Assembly: GCF_003967015.1 (NCBI RefSeq)
Contig: NZ_AP017560.1
Coordinates: forward strand, 434,001 to 498,000
Direction of reading: 5' to 3'
Origin: Pseudanabaena sp. ABRG5-3
GTDB lineage: Bacteria; Cyanobacteriota; Cyanobacteriia; Pseudanabaenales; Pseudanabaenaceae
Length of the DNA stretch: 64,000 nt
Shown piece after piece: positions 28,603 through 36,602 of the stretch (the stretch's first letter is position 1; the number at the start of each line of letters is the position of its first letter). The notes under the pieces were generated by a model. That model was not told the origin of the DNA. It was given only the letters and a program-made list of their open reading frames with translations, and ran no database searches. Both the position numbers and the translations under genes were made by a program.

Positions 28603-29489
28603 TTATGACTAGCCTCCCATCCTAATATTGCCGTTTTGCGCTCTAATCCCCAACGATAGCCACCTAACTCGCCAGACTCCCTAATCACACGATGACAGGG
28701 AATCAGGAAACTAATGGGATTGCTACCAACAGCATTCCCAATCGCTCTCGCGGCATTGGGACGACCTAGCGATCGCCCTAAGCCCTGATAAGTCGTAATC
28801 CCGCCAAAGGGTATCCGCAGCAGCGCTCGCCAGACTTGAATTTGGAAGTTAGTGCCTTTGACGTAGAGCGTGAGGGGTGGTTGCTTCGCGGTATTCAAAT
28901 TAGGAAGATGGCTAAATAGGCGATCGCAAATTGGTTGAGTAATTTGGCGATCGCAAATAATCTCGGCGTTTGACCATTCCTCTTGCAGCATTAATGCGGC
29001 AGCTTGATTATCCATTCCATCCAGAAAATACAAATTACAAATACCTCGCTCTGTCGTGGCAATCAGGCAATCCCCAAACATGGTTTCATGGATGCCATAG
29101 CAAATCTGCAAACCTTTACCACCAGTCTTAAACTCTTGCGGTGACATTGCTTCGATGTTCACAAATAGGTCATGCAATCGTCCTGAACTAGATAAACCGA
29201 CATCTCCCGTCAGTTCTAATAAGTTTTTTGTTTCTGCAATTTTGGACTTAGCATATTCCACGGTTAGATATTGCAAAAATCTTTTTGGGCTAATCCCTGC
29301 CCATTTGGTAAACAAGCGCTGAAAGTGATATTCGCTCAGATGTACATGTTGCGCGATCGCGGCGAGGTCTGGCTGTTGCCGATGGTTCTGACGAATAAAG
29401 GCGATCGCTTTTGCCATCAGTTCATAGGTTGCGCGATCACCCATATTCTCATCTAGAAATTTGTCCATCGGGGAGTTCATGCTCAGCAA
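28599..29489 (-). CDS. AraC-type HTH fused to O6-methylguanine-DNA methyltransferase (Ada-like)
   Basis: 296 residues. Residues 20-115 are an AraC-type helix-turn-helix pair (LAAIAQHVHLSEYHFQRLFTKWAG); residues 135-290 are an MGMT domain with the methyl-acceptor cysteine in PCHRVIRESGELGGYRWG and the DNA-binding FGGITTYQGLG. It lacks the N-terminal zinc/phosphotriester-repair domain of E. coli Ada, so it should repair O6-alkylguanine and possibly regulate, but not sense methylphosphotriesters. Start at ATG 29489; Met5 is an alternative. Confidence 0.9.
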   Translation of the reverse strand: MLSMNSPMDKFLDENMGDRATYELMAKAIAFIRQNHRQQPDLAAIAQHVHLSEYHFQRLFTKWAGISPKRFLQYLTVEYAKSKIAETKNLLELTGDVGLSSSGRLHDLFVNIEAMSPQEFKTGGKGLQICYGIHETMFGDCLIATTERGICNLYFLDGMDNQAAALMLQEEWSNAEIICDRQITQPICDRLFSHLPNLNTAKQPPLTLYVKGTNFQIQVWRALLRIPFGGITTYQGLGRSLGRPNAARAIGNAVGSNPISFLIPCHRVIRESGELGGYRWGLERKTAILGWEASHN

Positions 29490-29552
29490 TACGAGGGTTT
29501 ACACTCAATGTATCAACTATTCGATGCTTGAGCCACCCATTTCTTGCGATCG

Positions 29553-30860
29553 TTAGCAATCTAGAGTATGTTCCAATTCCCAAGGACTAATGCGAGTACT
29601 GTAATCATTCCATTCACGTTGCTTTAACTTGATATAGGATTGGACGAATTCTGAACCTAACGCATCTGGCAAAATCGTATTCGCTTGCAAACATCGCAGC
29701 GCATCTAAAAGATTAGCTGGCAATTGTTTCACCGTACCCAAGGGAAGCGGATCGGTGTAGGAATTATTGTCATAACGTTGACCTGCTTCGCGTTGGTGTT
29801 TGATGCCATCAAGACCACTGGCGATCAGCGCAGCAGGAAGAAGATAAGGATTCGCGGCTCCATCGGCGAGGCGGAACTCAAAACGACCTGCTTCGGGAAT
29901 GCGGATCATGTGGGTGCGATTGTTGCCTGTGTAGCTGATCGTATTGGGCGACCATGTTGCACCAGAATTGGTGACAGGCGCATTAATCCGCTTGTAGGAA
30001 TTGACAGTGGGATTGGTGAAGGCGCAAACGGATTCGGCGGAATGCAATACGCCGCCGATAAATTGATAGGCTAGGGGCGATAAACCTAGTTCTCCTTTTG
30101 CGTCATCAAAGAGATTTGTATTTCCTTCTAAATCCCAAATGGAGAGATGGGTATGACAGCCGTTGCCAGTCAAATGAGGGAATGGTTTTGGCATAAAGGT
30201 GGCGCGGAAGCCGTGCTTTTCGGCGATCGCTTTGACCATATATTTAAAAAAGGCATGGCGATCGGCCGTGACCAAGGCATCGGCATAAGTCCAGTTCATC
30301 TCGAATTGACCATTAGCATCTTCATGATCGTTCTGATAGGCTCCCCAACCCATTGCTAACATCGCATCACAGATTTCGGCAATGATATCGAAGCGGCGCA
30401 TCAGGGCTTGTTGGTCGTAGCAGGGCTTACTTGCGCGATCGCTTAAATCAGAAATATCCGTACCATCAGCAGAGAGTAGAAAATACTCGCATTCCACACC
30501 AGTTTTGACACGATAGCCGAGGGCTTCAGCTTGACTCAGGGCTTGCTTGAGAACATAGCGTGGGGCTTGTTTGACGGGTTCGCCATTCATGTAGAGATCG
30601 GCGGGCATCCAGCCAATTTCAGGTTGCCAAGGTAAGGGAAAGAGACTATTGCGATCGGGAATAGCGAAGAGGTCAGGATCGGCGGGTGTCATGTCCAGCC
30701 ATGTGGCGAATCCTGCAAATCCTGCGCCGTTGGCTTCCATCGAGTCGATCGCTGCGGTTGGCACTAATTTAGCGCGTTGCACGCCAAAGAGGTCAGTGAA
30801 GGAAATGAGAAAGTAACGTATCCCTTTTTCTTGAGCAATTTCCGATAGAGCCTTAGTCAT
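29553..30860 (-). CDS. glnT: Type III (GlnT-like) glutamine synthetase family protein
   Basis: 435 residues from the ATG at 30860 (MTKALSEIAQEKG); the frame opens 11 codons earlier. That length fits GlnT exactly. Key glutamine synthetase elements: GVECEYFLL (metal-binding Glu), NGQFEMNW, FMPKPFPHLTGNGCHTHLSIWD, NSYKRINAP, the RIPEAGRFEFRLADGAANPY segment with catalytic Arg and Glu. Members ligate ammonia or amines such as methylamine to glutamate, so it may be an ammonia or gamma-glutamylmethylamide-type ligase. It is monocistronic; the main cyanobacterial GlnA/GlnN are not in this window. Confidence 0.9.
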   Translation of the reverse strand: MTKALSEIAQEKGIRYFLISFTDLFGVQRAKLVPTAAIDSMEANGAGFAGFATWLDMTPADPDLFAIPDRNSLFPLPWQPEIGWMPADLYMNGEPVKQAPRYVLKQALSQAEALGYRVKTGVECEYFLLSADGTDISDLSDRASKPCYDQQALMRRFDIIAEICDAMLAMGWGAYQNDHEDANGQFEMNWTYADALVTADRHAFFKYMVKAIAEKHGFRATFMPKPFPHLTGNGCHTHLSIWDLEGNTNLFDDAKGELGLSPLAYQFIGGVLHSAESVCAFTNPTVNSYKRINAPVTNSGATWSPNTISYTGNNRTHMIRIPEAGRFEFRLADGAANPYLLPAALIASGLDGIKHQREAGQRYDNNSYTDPLPLGTVKQLPANLLDALRCLQANTILPDALGSEFVQSYIKLKQREWNDYSTRISPWELEHTLDC

Positions 30861-30990
30861 AATCCCGTAATCACAATGTTTATCTCTCAGCAAACGGGAT
30901 TATCGCTCAAATTAAAATTTAATCTGGTATCAATCTTGTCAATAATATTTCAAGGTAATTTCTGCGTGAATTTGCTATCCGATGCAGAGT

Positions 30991-31689
30991 TTAGCATCCC
31001 CTCACTTTCCTAACAATACTTAGAATCTCCCCTCTCCCTATGAATGCACCATAATATGCTAACAAAACTGAATCGTAACTAGCTTCAAAATTTTCAGATT
31101 TAGGAATAGTGGTTACATAAAGGTGTTGACCTCCTAAAGGATGACTATAGTGATAAACATAATGACCATCATTGAGTTTGCCAACAAGCGTAGAATCTTT
31201 AAAGTCTCCCCTAGATAAACCAACCACTCCACAATGACTAGACCTCAAAAGCTCATCTTTTAGTTCACGGAAGTTCTGAATCATAGAATTACTTGTAAAT
31301 GGATCGTGATCAGTAAACATATGAGAAACACTTTGCTTAGAATAACCTGTATATCCAGTAACATAATAAGCAAAATGTTCACAATTTCGATGTCCTAAAT
31401 GATAGTCAATCCCTGTAGTCATATCTCTAATTCTCTGATTAATCAAATACTCACTAGCTCCTGTGCGCTGTTCTAGAGTAATTTCTTTTAATTCTCCATC
31501 ACTACCTAGCCATTTATAATCTGAACCAGATTTAAACAGTTCTTTTGTAAAAACATGACCTTTCCCACCTATCCAAGACATTCCATCCCAAGGTCCCCAC
31601 TCTACTATTTTCCCATCGCCTACATAAACAAAGAAATGTCGAGTATGAGCAAATAACTCAACTGACAAAATAGCTCCGACTTCAAACAT
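30991..31689 (-). CDS. LRAT-like (NlpC/P60 superfamily) domain protein
   Basis: 232 residues. The first 110 residues resemble the lecithin-retinol-acyltransferase branch of the circularly permuted NlpC/P60 fold: RHFFVYVGDGKIVEWG provides the catalytic His (H18), and HRNCEHFAYYV the nucleophile Cys (C103) in the diagnostic N-C-E-H-F motif. Such domains are thiol acyltransferases or phospholipases acting on lipids. The remaining 120 residues are unfamiliar. It lies in a run of small accessory genes on the minus strand; no neighbour identifies a substrate. Confidence 0.75.
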   Translation of the reverse strand: MFEVGAILSVELFAHTRHFFVYVGDGKIVEWGPWDGMSWIGGKGHVFTKELFKSGSDYKWLGSDGELKEITLEQRTGASEYLINQRIRDMTTGIDYHLGHRNCEHFAYYVTGYTGYSKQSVSHMFTDHDPFTSNSMIQNFRELKDELLRSSHCGVVGLSRGDFKDSTLVGKLNDGHYVYHYSHPLGGQHLYVTTIPKSENFEASYDSVLLAYYGAFIGRGEILSIVRKVRGC

Positions 31690-31725
31690 ACGTTTTCTTA
31701 TTCCTTTTTATAAGGTTAAAACAAT

Positions 31726-32271
31726 CTATTTGGAGATATTGCGTCTACGTCTACCATACAAATTTCTAAAATCAAGATATGGCTCAAATATAGTGTTAAT
31801 TCTAGAAGTATTTGACAACGATTGTTTAATTGCTTGTATTTTTGAATCCCAACCCTTTTGCTCATTGTTCAGCTCTTTACGATCTTCTATATTTGATTCT
31901 TGTAGCTGTTTTAATTCTTTAACTGTAGATAATCTTGATTCCATTGCATTAGCAAGATCACGGACTTCTTGGATAATTTCCTCAAGAGTATTAAATGCTT
32001 CTCGGTTAATCAGAAAATAAGCTGCACTCAAATGATCTGTAAATTCATTGTCGATTTTTTCAGTAATATCTTTATATCTCTCATCAGGGAATGGTTCATA
32101 GGCAAAACGCACCAAAGCAATAGCAGCACTGTATATTTTGAATCTTCTATCATATAAATCAAGTTTCAACTTTTGACGATTTATTTCATACTGTTGATAA
32201 GCAATGTAAGCGACAATTCCCGCGATAATTATCGAAGGCAAGGCTAGTATGATTTTTTCTATCAATTCCAT
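31726..32271 (-). CDS. Small membrane protein with cytoplasmic coiled coil
   Basis: 181 residues, unknown family. One N-terminal transmembrane span (about residues 7-24, LALPSIIIAGIVAYIAY with flanking charges), then a helical, charged domain with Lys/Glu-rich coiled-coil tendency (about 90-165). Phrases such as YDRRFKIYSAAIALV recall small membrane proteins often found beside toxins or defence genes in other bacteria, but I cannot assign a function. 36 bases separate it from the LRAT-like gene downstream, so the two may share a transcript. Confidence 0.65.
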   Translation of the reverse strand: MELIEKIILALPSIIIAGIVAYIAYQQYEINRQKLKLDLYDRRFKIYSAAIALVRFAYEPFPDERYKDITEKIDNEFTDHLSAAYFLINREAFNTLEEIIQEVRDLANAMESRLSTVKELKQLQESNIEDRKELNNEQKGWDSKIQAIKQSLSNTSRINTIFEPYLDFRNLYGRRRRNISK

Positions 32272-32340
32272 AGGATCAAGATTATTAATTTATTTGGATG
32301 TACAAATGAAAGAGTTATTCAATCATAACTAGAAATGCTT

Positions 32341-32700
32341 TCATGTGAAATTACGTCTAATTGTTGCGATCGCTTCATTTAATCCATCAGCATGAACCCA
32401 CCCAACAAAACCACCAAAAACCATATTGCCTTCAGTATCGGCAATAAATATATGGTTAACACCAACAGGATTTTTCCACATTTTTAGTACGGAACCATCA
32501 CGAAGAGTAAAGCGCGGAGTTGCTTTTTTAAAGTCCCTACTATGAGCCTGTGTCATACCTTCAACTTCATTCAAAAAATCTACAACTTGTTCAGCAACAC
32601 TTGATATTTGATTAGCCGCTTGTGCAGGTCTATTCCAGTCTTCTACAGAATCATGAATCTTTTCATAGACTCTAGCGATGGGATTTAAGGGGTCAAGCAT
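32341..32700 (-). CDS. Hypothetical protein
   Basis: 119 residues from ATG 32698-32700 (a TTG six codons earlier is less likely). N-terminal half helical (PIARVYEKIHDSVEDW, SSVAEQVVDFLNEVEG), C-terminal half strand-rich (FTLRDGSVLKMWK, HIFIADTEGNMVFGGFVGWV). No recognised family. It sits between the membrane protein gene and a PD-(D/E)XK gene on the same strand. Confidence 0.55.
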   Translation of the reverse strand: MLDPLNPIARVYEKIHDSVEDWNRPAQAANQISSVAEQVVDFLNEVEGMTQAHSRDFKKATPRFTLRDGSVLKMWKNPVGVNHIFIADTEGNMVFGGFVGWVHADGLNEAIATIRRNFT

Positions 32701-32800
32701 AATTTTTATTTTATACAAGTAACTATAGTTATTACAGCATAAAAAAATATCCCTAAAAAGCTAAGTTTTATGAATTAAGCATATTTTTTGATGGCTGAAT

Positions 32801-33406
32801 TCACCAAGTTTTTGCCACAAAACTCCGCTCGTTGACTATCGCCACCGTATCCCCCGAAGGCTTAATCAGAAATAGTCCTTCCTGTGTGGCATATTCATCG
32901 GCTCTCTCATCTACCTTAATCCCAGCGATCGCGCCATAGAGCTTATAACTTTGATATTTAGGCAGAGCCTGTTTAAAACGATCTAAAGTGATTAAAAATC
33001 TCTTCACATCACGAACTTCTAAATGAGACTTAACCTCAATCGCCACTACTTCATTAGTATTTTCCGCGAGAACATCAATTTCAATAGAACCATTTTCATC
33101 CTGAGCTTCCACTCGCAAGGCTGTAAAATGCACTTCAATCCCCTTCTCGCGAAACATCCGCACTGCCGCAGGTCTAACTAAATTTTCGACAAATTCACCC
33201 CAGCGACTCGTAATTCCACCGACTTGCTTATTTGTCTGTGCGACAATTTTTTTGAGTTCAGCCATTTCTTGCTCAGAGGTCTGTTTATATTCTTGCAGAG
33301 ATCTTTGCAAAGACTGCTCAAACTCTCGTTGTTGTTCTTTGCGTTGGCGCTCACTTTCACGAAACAACTCGAAAATATCATCTATGGTTACAGGGCGTTG
33401 AGACAT
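32801..33406 (-). CDS. DUF3782/PD-(D/E)XK nuclease-like protein
   Basis: 201 residues. Residues 10-65 are a charged coiled coil; residues 70-195 form a restriction-endonuclease-like fold with RWGEFVENLVRP, then IEIDVLAENTNEVVAIEVKS giving the D...E-x-K active-site signature. This matches the DUF3782 family, common in cyanobacteria and of unproven function; DNA cleavage is inferred from the fold. Clear ATG start at 33406. Divergent from a Uma2 gene. Confidence 0.8.
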   Translation of the reverse strand: MSQRPVTIDDIFELFRESERQRKEQQREFEQSLQRSLQEYKQTSEQEMAELKKIVAQTNKQVGGITSRWGEFVENLVRPAAVRMFREKGIEVHFTALRVEAQDENGSIEIDVLAENTNEVVAIEVKSHLEVRDVKRFLITLDRFKQALPKYQSYKLYGAIAGIKVDERADEYATQEGLFLIKPSGDTVAIVNERSFVAKTW

Positions 33407-33456
33407 AGTTTTTAGCGATCGCGTTAGATGTTAGTAATGATTATAAACCCCCAACA

Positions 33457-33487
33457 ATGAGTGGCGGCGCTTTGCGCTGCCACTCAT
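33457..33487. repeat. 14-bp palindrome with TTT/AAA loop
   Basis: Arms 33457-33470 and 33474-33487 pair with one mismatch (G-T) around TTT; the complementary strand reads GCGC-AAA-GCGC at the tip. It lies between the divergent nuclease-like genes. Confidence 0.65.
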
Positions 33488-33553
33488 CTTTTCTGTAACT
33501 AGCGTAAACTGTAAATAGCGATCGCTGGATGAGTAAAGTTAGGAGATACGCAG

Positions 33554-34198
33554 ATGACCACCCTATTACGAATCTCACAGATTGAAACCTTAGCAGGACA
33601 AAGTACAGTCCTCCATGATATCGACTGGCAACAATTTGAATCTATCCTCCAAGACCTTGGCGGCAAGCGCAGATCAAGAATTGCTTATTTAAACGGTGTA
33701 TTAGAAATTGCTTTGCTCCTGCCTGAACGAGAAAAAATTAAAGTTTTGATTAGAGATTTTGTCCAAGTCCTGATGGACGAAATGGAAATCGATTTTGAAG
33801 GGTTTGGCTCCACGACTTTCAAGCGCATTGACAAACTCGCAGGACTAGAACCCGATGACTGCTTCTACATTCAAAACAATGTTGCTATGCGTGGTATCCG
33901 CAAACTAGACATGACCATCGATCCGCCACCCGATCTAGCAATCGAGGTAGATGTAACTTCCAAAACTAAGTTTGATGTTTACCGCATCCTTGGCGTACCT
34001 GAACTCTGGCTATACGATCAGAGCTTGAAAATTTATATTTTGCGTGATGGCGAGTATGTCGAATCACAGTTAAGTCCTATTTTTGGTGATATTCCTATCC
34101 GTGATGTCATACCGCAGTTTTTAGAGATCAGTCTTAGCGAAGGACACAGTAAAGCTATGAAGGCTTTTCGGTTATGGATGCAAGAGAACTTATCATAA
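33554..34198 (+). CDS. Uma2 family (DUF820) putative restriction endonuclease
   Basis: 214 residues, ATG preceded by AGGAGA at correct spacing. PD-(D/E)XK elements: RIAYLNGVLEIALLLPEREK near residues 42-60, PDLAIEVDVTSKTKFDVYRILGVPELWLYDQ containing the P-D, E-V-D and later residues of the fold. It stands just upstream of the McrBC-like gene pair and in the same orientation, so it could belong to that accessory island, although Uma2 genes are also scattered singly. Confidence 0.82.
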   Translation: MTTLLRISQIETLAGQSTVLHDIDWQQFESILQDLGGKRRSRIAYLNGVLEIALLLPEREKIKVLIRDFVQVLMDEMEIDFEGFGSTTFKRIDKLAGLEPDDCFYIQNNVAMRGIRKLDMTIDPPPDLAIEVDVTSKTKFDVYRILGVPELWLYDQSLKIYILRDGEYVESQLSPIFGDIPIRDVIPQFLEISLSEGHSKAMKAFRLWMQENLS

Positions 34199-34216
34199 CT
34201 AAATACCTACAAAACC

Positions 34217-34315
34217 ATGCCCCATACGACAGGCGATCTAGATCGGGTGTTTGAGCTATTGCAAGCCGTTATTCAAAAATATCAGCAAAATTTGCTAAAA
34301 TCTAAGGGTTATTAA
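34217..34315 (+). CDS. Possible 32-residue leader/small protein
   Basis: A short open frame starting ATG 34217 and ending TAA 34313-34315, ten bases before the McrB-like start. Its predicted peptide is amphipathic and helical in the middle (LDRVFELLQAVIQKYQQNLL). There is no strong Shine-Dalgarno sequence, so translation is uncertain. Position between the Uma2 gene and the McrB-like gene suggests a coupling leader or a tiny component of the system; it could equally be chance. Confidence 0.3.
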   Translation: MPHTTGDLDRVFELLQAVIQKYQQNLLKSKGY

Positions 34316-34325
34316 AACCTTAGTT

Positions 34326-36596
34326 ATGACTGAATTAAATCAAGATCCTTTTGATGCGAGATGGCTTAATTGCCTATACGGGGGGAAATTAGCAGGACGA
34401 GCAAAAGTTGTTACAGATGTTTTCATTTTCATTGAACCCTTACTAGAAATAACTTTGCAAGATGGTTCTAAAACAAGAAAATTTTTTGGATTAAAAAGAA
34501 ATTGTAAAGCTACATCAATAGCTAAAGATGACTTTGTGATTTTTGAATGGCAGAAAGTTGGTGAACGCAGTTATGATCGCAAACGTGATGGAGAGGGAGA
34601 TCCTGAAGCCATTGAAATTGAGGTTACTAGTAAGGAAGTTGCAGAAGAATTAACGAACCAATTAAAAGGGTTGTTGCCTAGTGAACTGCGATCGCATTGG
34701 TATAAATATCTAGAAGCTTTAAACCAGAAAGCAGAATCAATCAATCAACAAGTTGAAGATTTGGCAATAGTGCGTACTAGCGAAAAAATTATAGAACTTG
34801 AAGAGTCCAAAAAACAGCTAATTCGGGAAGAAGAATTTCTCAAGCAGAAAGAGAAAGAACTAGAAATGCGAGAAATTGCTATCAATCAACAAGTTGAAGA
34901 TTTGGCAATAGTGCGTACTAGCGAAAAAAATATAGAACTTGAAGAGTATAAAAAACAACTAATTCGGGAAGAAGAATTTCTTAAGCAAAAAGAGAAAGAA
35001 CTAGAAATGCGAAGAATTGCTATTCCTGAGGAGGTTAGCAAGAGAACAGCACAATTTACTAAACAAGTTAAGGAAAATATATCTGAGTTGAAGAGTGAGC
35101 AGGAATCTGTCAAAAAGCAACAAGAAGACCTCAACCTACAACAACAGAACCTTAATCAAGAAGCAGAAAAACTTGCTGTTGAAAGAACTAGAGAAATTCA
35201 AGAGCAAATTGAAGCTAAACAAAAGCAATTGACTAGAGACAATCAATCTTTAGCCGATCGCACTAAACAATTTCTAGCCCGTCAAGAACAGCTAAAACAA
35301 CAGGAATCCCAACTATTAGAAATTAGGCAACAAATAGAACCCTATCGTCTTGCAGTTCCTGCTGAAATCATCTCGAATCAATCGATTGAGTCATTGCAGT
35401 TACCCAACAAACTTGGCGCTAAATGGCATCCGCAATTACAAAAAGAAGGTTTGCAAGTATCACGGAATATTGCTAATAGTTTCCTGCTGTCGATGCTATC
35501 AGGCTTTTACTCAGGAGGCATTGTGCTGCTCAATGGCTCTGTGGGCGTTGGCAAAACAAGCATTGTGAAGCATTCAGCAAAATTGATTTGTGGTTCCTGT
35601 GCAATTATTCCTGTGCGTCCTGCATGGATTGAGCCTGCGGATTTATTAGGATTCTTTGATCCAATTCATGAAATATTTCGCCCTACCAGCTTTCTCACAG
35701 CTTTAAAAAACGCCGAAACAGATCGAGAAAGATTAAACTTAATTTGTCTGGACGAGCTGAATCTAGCTAAAATTGAGAACTATGCTTCAGATTTGTTGTC
35801 AAAGCTAGAGTATTCCCGCGAAATCCATGAATCTGATGATTTAGATGGGGCAGGAGATGCTAATTCCTTATTGCTGTTTTCTGGTGATATCGAAACAGAA
35901 TTGTGGCAAGAGGTGAAATATCTGGAGGAGCAGCAATCTCTCGAATCAAATCAAAAAGCGAGACAACAAAGATTACAGATGTTTTTGCAGAAATGGCGAT
36001 CGCATCAACCTGTACCACAAAATATGATTTTACTGGGTACGTTAAATTCCGATGAAACCACCTATGATCTCAGTCCCAAGGTAATCGATCGCTCTTACAC
36101 GATTACCTATCCGATCGCTGATTTTAATCAATTGCCGAAACAAGTCACCAATCAAGCGGCGAACCAGATTAGTTCTATCTCTAGCTCCAAACTTAGGCAA
36201 GTTCTCCATGATGGCTATGCCAAGAATTTAGATCTGATCATTAATAAAAAATCTCAGGAATGGGTAAAAATTCAGCAATGGCAAAGTTCTTATTTTACTG
36301 AAGCAGCATCATTAGGTATTCCCTTGGGATATCGGACGATGAAAGATTATGCAGTATTTTGTGCGATCGCTGATTGGCTAGAATTGCCCCAAAAAGAAGC
36401 TTTTGGTCATTTTCTCTTTACCAAAATATTGCCCAGAATCACTTTCTTTAAGGATAATCAAACCAATGGTCTCTTTCAAGAATGGATCAAGGAACTCAAA
36501 AAAAATTACAAAACCTACGATCCCGCCAATATTCTCGATCGTCTAGAACGTCAACTAAGAAAAGATGAGCGCCGTCAAGTGCGATATTGGGGGTAA
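34326..36596 (+). CDS. McrB-like AAA+ NTPase with long N-terminal coiled coil
   Basis: 756 residues. An N-terminal beta-rich module (about 1-125, possible substrate reader), then about 215 residues of coiled coil (about 130-345) and a McrB/MoxR-type AAA+ domain (about 370-620). Walker A GSVGVGKTS near 404, Walker B LICLDELNLAKIE near 472, and GTLNSDETTYDLSPKVIDRS near 570, which corresponds to the McrB M-N-T-x-D-R sensor segment (N-S-D-E here). It should hydrolyse GTP or ATP and drive the nuclease encoded six bases downstream. The coiled coil contains a tandem 47-residue duplication. The whole resembles coiled-coil type IV (McrBC-like) restriction systems. Confidence 0.82.
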   Translation: MTELNQDPFDARWLNCLYGGKLAGRAKVVTDVFIFIEPLLEITLQDGSKTRKFFGLKRNCKATSIAKDDFVIFEWQKVGERSYDRKRDGEGDPEAIEIEVTSKEVAEELTNQLKGLLPSELRSHWYKYLEALNQKAESINQQVEDLAIVRTSEKIIELEESKKQLIREEEFLKQKEKELEMREIAINQQVEDLAIVRTSEKNIELEEYKKQLIREEEFLKQKEKELEMRRIAIPEEVSKRTAQFTKQVKENISELKSEQESVKKQQEDLNLQQQNLNQEAEKLAVERTREIQEQIEAKQKQLTRDNQSLADRTKQFLARQEQLKQQESQLLEIRQQIEPYRLAVPAEIISNQSIESLQLPNKLGAKWHPQLQKEGLQVSRNIANSFLLSMLSGFYSGGIVLLNGSVGVGKTSIVKHSAKLICGSCAIIPVRPAWIEPADLLGFFDPIHEIFRPTSFLTALKNAETDRERLNLICLDELNLAKIENYASDLLSKLEYSREIHESDDLDGAGDANSLLLFSGDIETELWQEVKYLEEQQSLESNQKARQQRLQMFLQKWRSHQPVPQNMILLGTLNSDETTYDLSPKVIDRSYTITYPIADFNQLPKQVTNQAANQISSISSSKLRQVLHDGYAKNLDLIINKKSQEWVKIQQWQSSYFTEAASLGIPLGYRTMKDYAVFCAIADWLELPQKEAFGHFLFTKILPRITFFKDNQTNGLFQEWIKELKKNYKTYDPANILDRLERQLRKDERRQVRYWG
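34740..35021 (+). repeat. Tandem 141-bp duplication inside the coiled coil
   Basis: Two consecutive 141-bp units (34740-34880, 34881-35021) encode 47-residue segments starting INQQVEDLAIVRTSEK and ending KELEMR, identical at all but a few residues. The near identity at DNA level implies recent duplication, in frame. Confidence 0.85.
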
Positions 36597-36602
36597 TCAA
36601 CT

